From IMG/VR virus record IMGVR_UViG_3300000227_000002, positions 49,937 to 83,831 of that record: DNA of 33,895 nucleotides. The stretch is one strand, 5' to 3'. The translations under genes were made by a program, and so were the position numbers. The notes below the pieces were generated by a model that did not search any database, was not told the origin of the DNA, and saw only the letters and a program-made list of their open reading frames with translations. Shown in pieces: positions 15,196-22,736 of this stretch. Source of the DNA: a virus. How positions within the stretch are numbered: position 1 is the stretch's first letter; every line of letters starts with the position of its first letter.

Positions 15196-17766
15196 ATGAG
15201 TGAAAATATTCGTAAAAGTTATTCTAAATCTGAAGTAGAAAAAGCGACATTAGAGTATTTTAATGGAGATGAATTAGCTACTGATGTTTGGATAAGAAAA
15301 TATTGTTTAAAAGATGAAAATAATTATTTTGAATTAACACCAGATGATATGCATTGGCGAATCGCTGGCGAATTATCAAGAATTGAAGCAAAATATCCTA
15401 ATGGCTTATCCAAAGAATTTATTTTTGATACATTAAAAAATTTTAAAAGAATTGTACCACAGGGTTCACCGATGTCAGGAATTGGCAACGATTTACAAGT
15501 GGTATCATTATCAAATTGTTTTGTTGTTGGTAATAAGGGTAATGCTGATTCTTATGGCGGTATTTTAAAAATAGACCAAGAACAAATTCAATTAATGAAA
15601 CGTAGAGGAGGTGTTGGTCATGATTTATCTGGTATTAGACCTGCTGGTAGTCCTGTGAAAAACAGTGCAATTACAAGTACTGGTATTGTTCCTTTTATGG
15701 AAAGATATTCAAATAGCACAAAGGAAGTTGCACAAGATGGTAGAAGAGGCGCATTAATGCTTAGTGTTTCAATCAAGCACCCTGATGCTGAAGATTTTAT
15801 TGATGCTAAATTAGCACAGGGTAAAGTTACCAATGCTAATATTTCGGTAAAAATTACCGACGAGTTTATGTTTGCTGCTCTTAATAATAACAAATTTATT
15901 CAACATTATCCAATTGATTCTAAAATTGAAGATGCTAAATTAGTTAAAGAAATTGATGCTAATAAATTATGGAATAAAATTGTATATAATGCATGGAAAT
16001 CAGCAGAACCGGGAATATTATTTTGGGATAAAATAATAAGTGAAAGTGTTCCAGATTGTTATGCACATGAAGGTTTTGAAACTGTTAGTACCAATCCATG
16101 TGGTGAAATACCTTTATGTCCATATGATAGTTGTAGATTATTAGCATTAAATCTTTTTGGATATGTTATTAATCCATTTACGCCAAAAGCATATTTTGAT
16201 TGGGATTTGTTTAAATCAGATGTCCAAACAGCAATGAGATATATGGATGACATTGTTGATTTGGAAATTGAAAAAATTGATAAAATATTAGAAAAAATTA
16301 AATCTGACCCCGAAGATGATTTTATAAAAATATATGAAATTAATTTGTGGGAAAAAATTAAAGAAATGACAATAAAGGGTAGAAGAACTGGATTGGGTGT
16401 TACTGGTGAAGGTGATATGTTAGCAGCGTTAAATTTAATATATGGAACTAATGATGCTAATGATTTTTCTGAAGAATTGCATAAAACATTAAAATTACAA
16501 GCATATCGTTCATCCGTTATTTTAGCAAAAGAACGTGGTGCATTTCCAGTTTGGAATTATAATTATGAACAAAACAATCCTTTTCTTCTTAGAATAAAAG
16601 AAGAAGACCCATCATTGTATGATGATATGATTAAATACGGTCGTAGAAATATTGCGCTATTAACTATAGCACCAACTGGAAGTGTTTCAATATTAACACA
16701 AACTACTTCTGGTATTGAACCAGTATTTTTACCCGTATATAAAAGACGTAGAAAAATAAACAATTTGGAAAAAGATATTGTTTCTGATTATGTTGATAGT
16801 GAAGGTGTTGCATGGAAAGAATATATAATATTCCATCATCATTTTGAGTCTTGGTTAAAAAATAATAACTATAATGTTGATGTTGTTAAATCAATGAATA
16901 TTGAGCAAATTAATGAAATTATAAAAAAATCACCATTTTATAAAGCAACATCTAATGATGTTAATTGGATTAAAAAGGTTGAAATGCAAGGAAGAATACA
17001 AAAACACGTTGACCATAGTATCTCTGTTACTGTTAATTTACCAAATGATATTGATATCGATACTGTTGCTAAAGTATATGAAACAGCATGGCGTAGTGGA
17101 TGTAAAGGAATTACAGTATATAGAGATGGTAGTCGTGATGGTGTTCTTATTACCAATAATTCAAATAATGAAATTTTTGGCGACCACAATGCACCTAAAA
17201 GACCAAAAAGACTCAAAGGCGAAATACATAGATTTCAAAATAATTTAGAAAAATGGATTGCTGTTGTTGGTCTTAAAGACAATAGACCATATGAGATTTT
17301 TACAGGTAAACTTGAAAATGGTTTAAGTAATTTACCGCCTAATGTTAAGGAATGTGAAGTTGTGAAAAAAATTATTGATGTTGTAAATTATGATGAAAAT
17401 GGTAATTTAATTACTAAAAAAATTAAGAGATATGATATTGAATATGTTGATTCTAATGGTGAAAAACATATTCACACAGGATTAAATCATGCATTTAATC
17501 CAGAATATTGGAATTATGCAAAATTTATATCCGCCGTATTAAGGCATGGTATGCCAATTGCTTCTGCTTATGAATTAATATATTCTATGAATTTTAAAGA
17601 AGACCACATTAATACATGGAAAAATGGTGTTGTTAGAACAATAAAAAAATATATCAAAGATGGCGTAAAAGGAAAGGGCGTTTGTTTGGTATGTGGTAGT
17701 GAAAATTTAGTATACCAAGAAGGATGTTTGATTTGTAAAAGTTGTGGTAGTTCTAAATGTGAATAA
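15196..17766 (+). CDS. nrdJ: Class II (B12-dependent) ribonucleoside-diphosphate reductase
   Basis: 856 residues, intact. Motifs in order: QGSPMSGIGNDLQ, VVSLSNCFVV (first redox cysteine), RRGGVGHDLSGIRPAGSPV, VSTNPCGEIPLCPYDSCRLL (active-site Asn, thiyl Cys and Glu), GRRTGLGVTGEGDML, LTIAPTGSVSILTQTTSGIEP with PVFLPVYKRR, and CKGITVYRDGSR. The end, CLVCGSENLVYQEGCLICKS and a last Cys-Gly pair, is the cysteine-rich tail typical of adenosylcobalamin-dependent NrdJ. It makes dNDPs from NDPs using coenzyme B12 without oxygen or a second subunit, suited to an anaerobic or variable-oxygen host. Own promoter at 15121, terminator at 17791. Completely free of stops, unlike many neighbours. Confidence 0.95.
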   Translation: MSENIRKSYSKSEVEKATLEYFNGDELATDVWIRKYCLKDENNYFELTPDDMHWRIAGELSRIEAKYPNGLSKEFIFDTLKNFKRIVPQGSPMSGIGNDLQVVSLSNCFVVGNKGNADSYGGILKIDQEQIQLMKRRGGVGHDLSGIRPAGSPVKNSAITSTGIVPFMERYSNSTKEVAQDGRRGALMLSVSIKHPDAEDFIDAKLAQGKVTNANISVKITDEFMFAALNNNKFIQHYPIDSKIEDAKLVKEIDANKLWNKIVYNAWKSAEPGILFWDKIISESVPDCYAHEGFETVSTNPCGEIPLCPYDSCRLLALNLFGYVINPFTPKAYFDWDLFKSDVQTAMRYMDDIVDLEIEKIDKILEKIKSDPEDDFIKIYEINLWEKIKEMTIKGRRTGLGVTGEGDMLAALNLIYGTNDANDFSEELHKTLKLQAYRSSVILAKERGAFPVWNYNYEQNNPFLLRIKEEDPSLYDDMIKYGRRNIALLTIAPTGSVSILTQTTSGIEPVFLPVYKRRRKINNLEKDIVSDYVDSEGVAWKEYIIFHHHFESWLKNNNYNVDVVKSMNIEQINEIIKKSPFYKATSNDVNWIKKVEMQGRIQKHVDHSISVTVNLPNDIDIDTVAKVYETAWRSGCKGITVYRDGSRDGVLITNNSNNEIFGDHNAPKRPKRLKGEIHRFQNNLEKWIAVVGLKDNRPYEIFTGKLENGLSNLPPNVKECEVVKKIIDVVNYDENGNLITKKIKRYDIEYVDSNGEKHIHTGLNHAFNPEYWNYAKFISAVLRHGMPIASAYELIYSMNFKEDHINTWKNGVVRTIKKYIKDGVKGKGVCLVCGSENLVYQEGCLICKSCGSSKCE

Positions 17767-17790
17767 TTAATAATTATTAATGTTTTAAAT

Positions 17791-17823
17791 AAAAGCAAGA
17801 AAATTTCTTGCTTTTATTTTTTT
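17791..17823 (+). terminator. Terminator after nrdJ
   Basis: AAAAGCAAG (17791-17799) and CTTGCTTTT (17807-17815) form a 9-bp stem followed by a long T-rich run. Confidence 0.85.
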
Positions 17824-17912
17824 ATATTTATTATTTTTTTTTTATTTAATGTAATATTAATATTATATTAACATCAATAATATAATTTATTGGTAATTAT
17901 AATAAAAATTAT

Positions 17913-18173
17913 ATGGAAAATTTATTACTATCATTATTATTGTTTTTTAGTTATAACAGCATTAATGGTATTGTTTATGATAAAAATACTGGTGAGTGCT
18001 TAACTGGTGTTAGAATAATTACACCAAACGACACTTTATATACCGATTTTAATGGTCGTTTTTTTCTTGAAAATACTCATGATACCATAAATATTAGTAT
18101 CGATTTTATTTCATATGAAAAAATTGATACTATATTAATTAATGATAAATCGTTGATTACTAATATTCAATAA
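17913..18173 (+). CDS. Small secreted protein with carboxypeptidase-regulatory-like domain
   Basis: 86 residues. Residues 1-14 (MENLLLSLLLFFSY) are a hydrophobic signal segment. The rest, NGIVYDKNTGECLTGVRI, DTLYTDFNGRFFLEN and ISIDFISYEKIDT, matches the CarboxypepD_reg-like beta-sandwich found at the N-terminus of SusC/TonB-dependent receptors in Bacteroidetes (G-x-V-x-D-x-x-T-G-x-x-L-x-G-V pattern). Here it stands alone with no barrel. It lies between the nrdJ terminator and the leader of the second tRNA array. A role at the host envelope, for instance blocking a receptor, is possible but not shown. Confidence 0.65.
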   Translation: MENLLLSLLLFFSYNSINGIVYDKNTGECLTGVRIITPNDTLYTDFNGRFFLENTHDTINISIDFISYEKIDTILINDKSLITNIQ

Positions 18174-18198
18174 AAAAAATATTTTTTTGAAAAAAATT

Positions 18199-18228
18199 TT
18201 GATATTAATGTAACATTTTTCACATTTG
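18199..18228 (+). promoter_or_regulatory. Promoter of the second tRNA-array leader
   Basis: TTG at 18199-18201, 19 bases, then CACATTTG at 18221-18228, followed by TCACGTATTATAC. The block TGTAACATTTT...ATTTG...ACGTATT is shared with the promoter at 4644-4674. Confidence 0.5.
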
Positions 18229-18234
18229 TCACGT

Positions 18235-18437
18235 ATTATACAATATATAAATTTATATTTAGTCACAATGAAAATGAGAAAAATATACATATCAACCATT
18301 ATTCGAAATTTTATTAATATATTCACATTGAGTTTTAATGGGAATATAATAATATCGGGTTTTTATTTTAGTGTGATAATATGATATGTGAATTAAATAA
18401 AAATCAAAACCCGATTCGAAAGATTCGGGTTTTTTTA
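18235..18437 (+). ncRNA. Attenuator-like leader RNA before the tRNA-Cys array
   Basis: No convincing gene in this stretch. TCGGGTTTT occurs twice, at 18355-18363 and 18425-18433, and its complement AAAACCCGA lies between at 18406-18414. The middle segment can pair with the first copy (antiterminator) or the second (terminator). The geometry is as at 4787-4856, with different sequence outside the paired blocks. Confidence 0.5.
18406..18437 (+). terminator. Terminator in the leader before tRNA-Cys
   Basis: AAAACCCGA and TCGGGTTTT form a 9-bp stem with a 10-base loop and a T7 run, 124 bases upstream of tRNA-Cys. Confidence 0.75.
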
Positions 18438-18560
18438 TATGTTCTTTTATATTTTGCCGAGATAATTAAATGAAATATTATTTGTTCATTAGATAGAAAA
18501 TATGAGTTTTATTATAATTCTTGGATTAATTTTTATGTTCATTGACATGCTGAAATGAAG

Positions 18561-18646
18561 GCTTGGATGGTCGAGTGGTTGAAGGTAACAGTCTGCAAAA
18601 CTGTTAGACATTTTGTCTCACGTGGGTTCAAATCCCACTCCATGCT
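18561..18646 (+). tRNA. tRNA with Cys anticodon GCA and long variable arm
   Basis: Loop CTGCAAA on perfect stem ACAGT/ACTGT gives GCA. Discriminator U fits cysteine. T arm GTGGG/CCCAC. The acceptor GCTTGGA/TCCATGC has one mismatch. The variable region is 17 bases with a 5-bp stem AGACA/TGTCT, and the D loop GAGTGGTTGAA resembles that of serine tRNAs; bacterial tRNA-Cys normally has a short variable loop. Confidence 0.82.
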
Positions 18647-18745
18647 CAATAGTAAAATTTTAAGTTGTTTATTATTGAAATTTGTAAAATGATATAATAA
18701 TATTGGATTTATGAAAAAATCAATATACACAAGTATATAAAATAA

Positions 18746-18820
18746 TGTCTCGTGGCACAGTTTGGTTAGCACACTTCTCTGATAAGGAAGGGGTCGTGAG
18801 TTCAAATCTCACCATCACCA
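18746..18820 (+). tRNA. tRNA-Ile(GAU) with mismatched acceptor stem
   Basis: Loop CTGATAA on CTTCT/GGAAG gives GAT; D arm GCACAGTTTGGTTAGCAC and T arm GTGAG/CTCAC are normal. The acceptor strands TGTCTCG and CATCACC pair at only three of seven positions, so the gene is either decayed or badly determined at its 5' end. Confidence 0.7.
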
Positions 18821-18825
18821 CAAAT

Positions 18826-18910
18826 GTCTGGTTAGTTAAGTGGTCGAAGACAGCAGACTGTTAATCTGCCGAGAGAAATCCCATCAAAGGTTCGAATCCT
18901 TTACCAGACG
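18826..18910 (+). tRNA. tRNA with Asn anticodon GUU and long variable arm
   Basis: Acceptor GTCTGGT/ACCAGAC and anticodon stem GCAGA/TCTGC are perfect; loop CTGTTAA gives GTT; discriminator G. The variable region is 16 bases and the D loop AAGTGGTCGAAG is like that of serine tRNAs. Normal tRNA-Asn has a short variable loop. Confidence 0.82.
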
Positions 18911-18943
18911 CAAAATTAATATTACCATATTAAAATTTAATAT

Positions 18944-19016
18944 GCCTGATTAACTCAATTGGTAGAGTGCTACACTTGTAATGTAGATGTTATTGGTTCA
19001 AATCCAATATCAGGCT
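18944..19016 (+). tRNA. tRNA-Thr(UGU)
   Basis: Acceptor GCCTGAT/ATCAGGC, anticodon arm CTACA/TGTAG with loop CTTGTAA (TGT), T arm ATTGG/CCAAT. All canonical. Confidence 0.93.
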
Positions 19017-19026
19017 CAAAAAAATC

Positions 19027-19058
19027 TTGCATATATTAAAAATTTTTTATTATATTTG
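19027..19058 (+). promoter_or_regulatory. Promoter abutting tRNA-Arg(UCU)
   Basis: TTG at 19027-19029 and TATATTTG at 19051-19058, 21 bases apart. The box ends four bases before the mature tRNA 5' end, so the primary transcript would have almost no 5' leader. Confidence 0.5.
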
Positions 19059-19062
19059 TCAT

Positions 19063-19134
19063 GCCTTTGTAGTTCAATGGATAGAACATATGACTTCTAA
19101 TCATAGAATACCAGTTCGAATCTGGTCGAAGGTA
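19063..19134 (+). tRNA. tRNA-Arg(UCU)
   Basis: Acceptor GCCTTTG/CGAAGGT (two wobbles), anticodon arm TATGA/TCATA with loop CTTCTAA (TCT), T arm ACCAG/CTGGT. Confidence 0.9.
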
Positions 19135-19153
19135 CAAACTAAAATAATATTAT

Positions 19154-19372
19154 ATGCAAGTTGATTGGAATAAAATGACTGCTGATATTTACGATAGCAT
19201 TACAAAATTGTATAGTGAAATTAAAGCAGATAAATGTAGATTAACTTTACTAAAAATTGAATTAACATCATTAAACAGTAATGAATGTTTTAATGATGTT
19301 ATTAATCAAATCGATTGTGTTTTAAGCCAATATGATGATATTGATAAAGAAATGAAAAACGTTATTTTATAG
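19154..19372 (+). CDS. Small helical hypothetical protein
   Basis: 72 residues between two arginine tRNAs, ATG start. The sequence is almost wholly helical with heptad-like spacing (DSITKLYSEIKADKCRLTLL, VINQIDCVLSQYDDIDKEM) and three cysteines, consistent with a short coiled coil. Similar short coiled-coil proteins accompany phage DNA or structural genes, but no family can be named. It would be cotranscribed with the tRNAs. Confidence 0.55.
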   Translation: MQVDWNKMTADIYDSITKLYSEIKADKCRLTLLKIELTSLNSNECFNDVINQIDCVLSQYDDIDKEMKNVIL

Positions 19373-19378
19373 CAATAA

Positions 19379-19450
19379 ACCTTTGTAGTTCAAAGGATAG
19401 AACATATCACTACGAACGATAAAATGTGGGTTTGATTCCCGCTAAAGGTA
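19379..19450 (+). tRNA. tRNA-Arg(ACG)
   Basis: Acceptor ACCTTTG/TAAAGGT, T arm GTGGG/CCCGC with TTTGATT, loop CTACGAA gives ACG. The anticodon stem TATCA/CGATA has an A-C pair at its closing position. Confidence 0.82.
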
Positions 19451-19454
19451 CTAT

Positions 19455-19525
19455 GCGGATGTGGCATAATGGTAATGTATATGCGTACTATGCAAAATAT
19501 GATGGTTCGATTTCATTCATCCGCT
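19455..19525 (+). tRNA. Glycine-like tRNA with apparent anticodon ACU
   Basis: Acceptor GCGGATG/CATCCGC is perfect and the D arm TGGCATAATGGTAATG and discriminator U are those of glycine tRNAs. The anticodon arm TATGC/GCAAA (one mismatch) carries loop GTACTAT, giving ACT instead of a Gly anticodon. Either decayed or altered in specificity. Confidence 0.55.
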
Positions 19526-19575
19526 CACAAATTCAAGTATTTAAAAAAAATTTACTGACATTAAAATTTTGAATT

Positions 19576-20153
19576 ATGAATACAATTAAAACTGAAATTC
19601 CAGATGTTATGCTAATTAATCCTAATATTTATGATGGCAATAGGGGTGTTTTTTTTGAAGTATTTAATTATCAAAATTTTAATGATATTTTTGGCGATTT
19701 TAATATTGTTCAAATAAATCAATATAAAACTAAATTTGGTGTATTAATAGGATTACACTATCAAAAACCACCATATACACAATCATAATTAATTTGAGTA
19801 ATTAAAGGACATATTCTTAATATAGTTGTAGATATAATAAAAGATTCCTTAACATTTGGAAAACATATTGCAATTAATTTAAATGATAATGAAAATAATA
19901 ATATATTATATATTCCTAAAGGTTTTGCTCATGGATTTATTAGTTTGCATATGAATAATATTATAGAATACTATGTTGATAATTATAATTCATCGGAACA
20001 TGAATGCAGTATTAAATATAATGATAGTACATTAAATATTAATTGAATTTTAAATAAAAAAAAATTTTAAGTAAAAATGATTATAATTTAAAAAAATTTA
20101 GCGAACAAACATTCTATTTAAAAGATGAATATTTTTTATTAGTAAACTATTGA
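19576..20153 (+). pseudogene. rmlC: dTDP-4-dehydrorhamnose 3,5-epimerase-like gene, broken
   Basis: One frame shows GNRGVFFEVFNYQNF, VQINQYKTKFGVLIGLHYQK, TAA (19786), LI, TGA (19795), VIKGHILNIVVDIIKDS, LTFGKHIAINL, NILYIPKGFAHGFISL, IIEYYVDNYNSSEHE, IKYNDSTLNIN, TGA (20044), then a one-base shift in the A9 run at about 20056-20064 and ILSKNDYNLKKFSEQTFY up to TGA 20151. GLHYQ, the TFGKH element and IPKGFAHGF are classic RmlC motifs with the active-site His. Residues expected at the stops are Lys, Arg/Trp and the conserved Trp of the I-x-W element. With four lesions it cannot make enzyme without extensive recoding. The ancestral role would be in surface-sugar or glycosylation chemistry. Confidence 0.8.
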
Positions 20154-20217
20154 TATATTATTAAATTTATTGTAACAAATATTTATAATATTCGTATTAT
20201 ATCTAAAAAATACATAT

Positions 20218-20532
20218 ATGGAAAATAATAGATCTAAAGTTCAAATTACCGAACTTTTTTGTGCTAAAGCAGGCTTGGGTTTAAATGGATTTAACAGATG
20301 CTTTTATGGTACTTTATTTAGAAAAGTTGATAGTGATGATAATACCATTTATTATGGTAAAATTCATGTTAAATATTATAAACATGATGGTTATATTTAC
20401 GCAAAAGCAAATAATGATATTGAATTAAGAGATAAATTGGATTCGTTAGTTATTATGATTCTCGATAAAAATTTACACGATAGTAATGGTGTGTATTTTA
20501 AAAGATATGGCTTTCAATATTATTTAAATTAA
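20218..20532 (+). CDS. Hypothetical protein
   Basis: 104 residues, ATG start. The N-terminus VQITELFCAKAGLGLNGF is followed by FYGTLFRKVDSDDNTIYYGK and IHVKYYKHDGYIYAKAN, then a helix (DIELRDKLDSLVIMILDKN) and a Tyr-rich end, a plausible small alpha/beta domain. It is followed after 10 bases by another hypothetical gene in the same direction. Not recognised. Confidence 0.6.
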   Translation: MENNRSKVQITELFCAKAGLGLNGFNRCFYGTLFRKVDSDDNTIYYGKIHVKYYKHDGYIYAKANNDIELRDKLDSLVIMILDKNLHDSNGVYFKRYGFQYYLN

Positions 20533-20542
20533 TAAATATATT

Positions 20543-20815
20543 TTGAATAACAATTTTATATTATTGAAACGTACCTATCCAATATCTAAATATAATAGAT
20601 ATTGTGATGGATATTTATACATTATAAATAAATTTTCAGATAAAGAATTGAAAATTTATAATATTGATGTTAATAAACTTCAAAAAATAATAAAAAAGGG
20701 TGAAAAATATATATATTTGGTTGGAAAGGAAAATGGTGATTTTAAAACATTATGTTTAAGTTTTTATAATTATGAAATTATTAGAAATAATATTTTTAAA
20801 TATGATGATATTTGA
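20543..20815 (+). CDS. Hypothetical protein, TTG start
   Basis: 90 residues if TTG at 20543 is the start; no nearby ATG is in frame. The protein has a basic, Tyr/Lys-rich sequence with two possible strand pairs (YCDGYLYIINKF, KYIYLVGKENGDFKTLCLSF) around a central helix. Ten bases downstream of the previous gene, so probably translated from the same message. Not recognised. Confidence 0.5.
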   Translation: MNNNFILLKRTYPISKYNRYCDGYLYIINKFSDKELKIYNIDVNKLQKIIKKGEKYIYLVGKENGDFKTLCLSFYNYEIIRNNIFKYDDI

Positions 20816-20904
20816 ATATATGAAAAAAATGTTGTATTTGATTATTTTTTTATATATTTTTACAAAAAAAAAATAAAAATAACTAAATTTTAAAATTTAA
20901 CAAT

Positions 20905-21117
20905 ATGGATAATAATAGTATTCAAACAAGTGAAAATTTTGAAACATTAACTAACAATGAAACATCTGATTATGAAAAGCATCAACAATTTATCGAATTT
21001 TTAAAAAAATCAAAATTAAAATACAATACAAAAAAACATTTCGGTGTGGAGTATAAAAAACATCGTAAACGTAAAAATAAACAAACAAAAATAAGTCGTA
21101 GAGCAAATCGTAAATAA
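20905..21117 (+). CDS. Small protein with strongly basic C-terminus
   Basis: 70 residues. The N-terminal half is acidic and rich in Asn, Thr and Ser; the C-terminal half is strongly basic (KHFGVEYKKHRKRKNKQTK, ending SRRANRK). The charge split suggests nucleic-acid or ribosome binding through the tail. It lies in an AT-rich stretch 45 bases before the interrupted gene at 21163. No family recognised. Confidence 0.5.
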   Translation: MDNNSIQTSENFETLTNNETSDYEKHQQFIEFLKKSKLKYNTKKHFGVEYKKHRKRKNKQTKISRRANRK

Positions 21118-21162
21118 TAATAATAATAAATATTGTGAAAATTAAACATATTAATTAAATTT

Positions 21163-22416
21163 ATGAAAAAGGATATTAAACTACATAAATTTATTTCCAC
21201 AATAATTAAAGAATTTTTAAACGATTATGTGAATAATGGTAATGAATTCATAGGATATCATTCAACAAATTCAAAAATTGATAATTTTGATTTTAATAAA
21301 ATAGAAATAAAACCGAATTCATCAACAAGAATTGATGAAATTTTTTTTAGTAATATACCACAAACATCATGGGGTAAATATATATATATAAAGTAAAAAT
21401 AATTTCACAGAATTCCGCAATTTTTGATTTAAGCAAAAGTCGTTTTGATAGTTTAGGAATACAGGAAGGATTTGATGCTTTATTACGTGGCAAAAATTCA
21501 TATGTTTTTATCGCAGGAAACCCATTGGTCACAAAGTGCCGATGGGAGGAATGCGCCAGCTTTCGCATTACTAAAGTTAAACATATTTCTGATTTATGAA
21601 ATTATTTTGTATATTTGCATTATGAAGTTGACATTGAAAATAAAACTTTTGCCTACTGATGAACAGGCTAACTTGCTTCTCGAAACGATGAGGGAAGCCA
21701 ATGCTGTTTGCAATGCTATTTCTAATGTGGCTTGGGAAAAGCGTATCTTCAATAATTTTAAGTTGCACCACGAAATATACCACGCATATAAGTCCACGTT
21801 TAACCTTAGCAGTCAAGTACTGGTAAGATGTATTGCAAGGGTTGCTGATGCTTATAAACTTGACAAAAAAGTCAAATGTGAATTTAAACCACTTGGAAGC
21901 ATTGCATATGATAGTAGGATAATGACCTACAAACCTGATAATGTGATTTCTTTGTGGTGTATTGGTGGGAGACAAAAGATTAACTTTGTTTGCCATAATC
22001 CTGACTACATTCCTTACATCAAGGGAGAAGCGGATTTGGTTTACAAGAAAAGCAAGTTTTACCTCTTCCAAACTATTGACGTTCCCGAAGAAGATGTGGA
22101 AGATGTAGAAGAATTTATCAGAGTGGATATGGGACAGCTCGAAATCGCATCCCTTAGTAACGGTAAGAACTTTAGTTTTAAAAAACTTAACGATTATGGA
22201 GAAAAAAGACAAAAAGTAAGGAGTTCGCTTCAAAGCAAAGGTACGAAAGGCTCAAAAAAAGTCCTGAAACGATTGTCTGGCAAAGAACGAACAACAAGTA
22301 TAATTATAAATCAACTATATGGAAAGCACGATATTGAATATATAGTACCTGATACTTATTATAATGGAAAATCCGCTAAAATTATTAATTTGGGGTTAAT
22401 AAATAATTATATATAA
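21163..22416 (+). pseudogene. Phage gene with YHST motif split by a TnpB-bearing insertion
   Basis: MKKDIKLHKFISTIIKEF opens a capsid-targeting-like N-terminus (IIKE), followed by EFIGYHSTNSKIDNFDF and IFFSNIPQTSWGKY. A slip in the TA repeat at about 21378-21391 shifts the frame, after which KVKIISQNSAIFDLSKSRF and NSYVFIAGN follow. Transposon sequence takes over near 21530 and ends near 22295; the frame then reads NQLYGKHDIEYIVPDTYYN and KIINLGLINNYI. The spacing of Y-H-S-T and the final YIVPD recalls ADP-ribosyltransferase-like folds, but this is a weak guess. Exact insertion ends are inferred from the change in composition and sequence type. Confidence 0.45.
21622..22300 (+). mobile_element. 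tnpB: Truncated IS200/IS605-type tnpB
   Basis: From ATG 21622 the frame gives MKLTLKIKLLPTDEQANLLL, the standard TnpB N-terminus, then NAISNVAWEKRIFNNFKLHH, LSSQVLVRCIARVADAYK, RIMTYKPDNVISLWCIGGRQ, and RVDMGQLEIASLSNGKNFS, which is RuvC-I with its catalytic Asp. It breaks off after KRLSGKER, about half way, so RuvC-II, the zinc finger and RuvC-III are lost and no nuclease can be made. TATATTTG (21610-21617) ends four bases before the ATG. A palindrome AATGCG/CGCATT (21550-21569) upstream resembles an IS605 left-end hairpin. No tnpA is present. Base composition is less AT-rich than the phage genes around it. Confidence 0.78.
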
Positions 22417-22429
22417 TATTTTTAGCAAT

Positions 22430-22657
22430 ATGAGCACAGAACAATTTAAAAATTTTTATAATGAAAATAATTATATGTTATTTAATAATAAGTGTGAATG
22501 TTAGCAATTTTTATATGAAAATAGCATCTATAATTCATTACAGGTAGAATCGTGTTTTGATGATATTAGTATTGTTGTTAAAACATATAAAGTTGTTGAG
22601 CATAATGGAAATTTATTGTTTGTGGGAGATATGAATCGATGTAAATATTTTATTTAA
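22430..22657 (+). CDS. Hypothetical protein interrupted by TAG
   Basis: ATG 22430 opens MSTEQFKNFYNENNYMLFNN and KCEC, then TAG (22502-22504), then in the same frame QFLYENSIYNSLQVESCFDD, VVKTYKVVEHNGNLLFVGDM and NRCKYFI to TAA 22655. The reading on both sides of the stop is protein-like and the spacing is unbroken, so this is one 75-codon gene with a single nonsense codon. Downstream of the TnpB insertion. Not recognised. Confidence 0.4.
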
Positions 22658-22736
22658 CAAATAAAAAAAATATATTAAATTTTCAACTATGTGTAGTTTT
22701 ATTAATATTAAAATCAAATAATTAAAACATCAAAAA

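Noticed and set aside
15196-17766. Global use of UGA as Trp (code 4) or UAA/UAG as Gln
   Set aside because: nrdJ, rnlA, the 11657 methyltransferase, the IMPDH-like gene and others contain many TGG and CAA codons and no in-frame stops, and end normally in TAA or TGA.
15618-17798. Open frames on the minus strand and other frames within nrdJ
   Set aside because: Shadows of the real gene; no family resemblance, no starts with suitable spacing.
3244-19525. Stop-codon suppressor tRNA that would explain the in-frame stops
   Set aside because: I read all anticodons; none is UUA, CUA or UCA. The candidate arms at 6078 and 6176 fold better with CAA and UAC.
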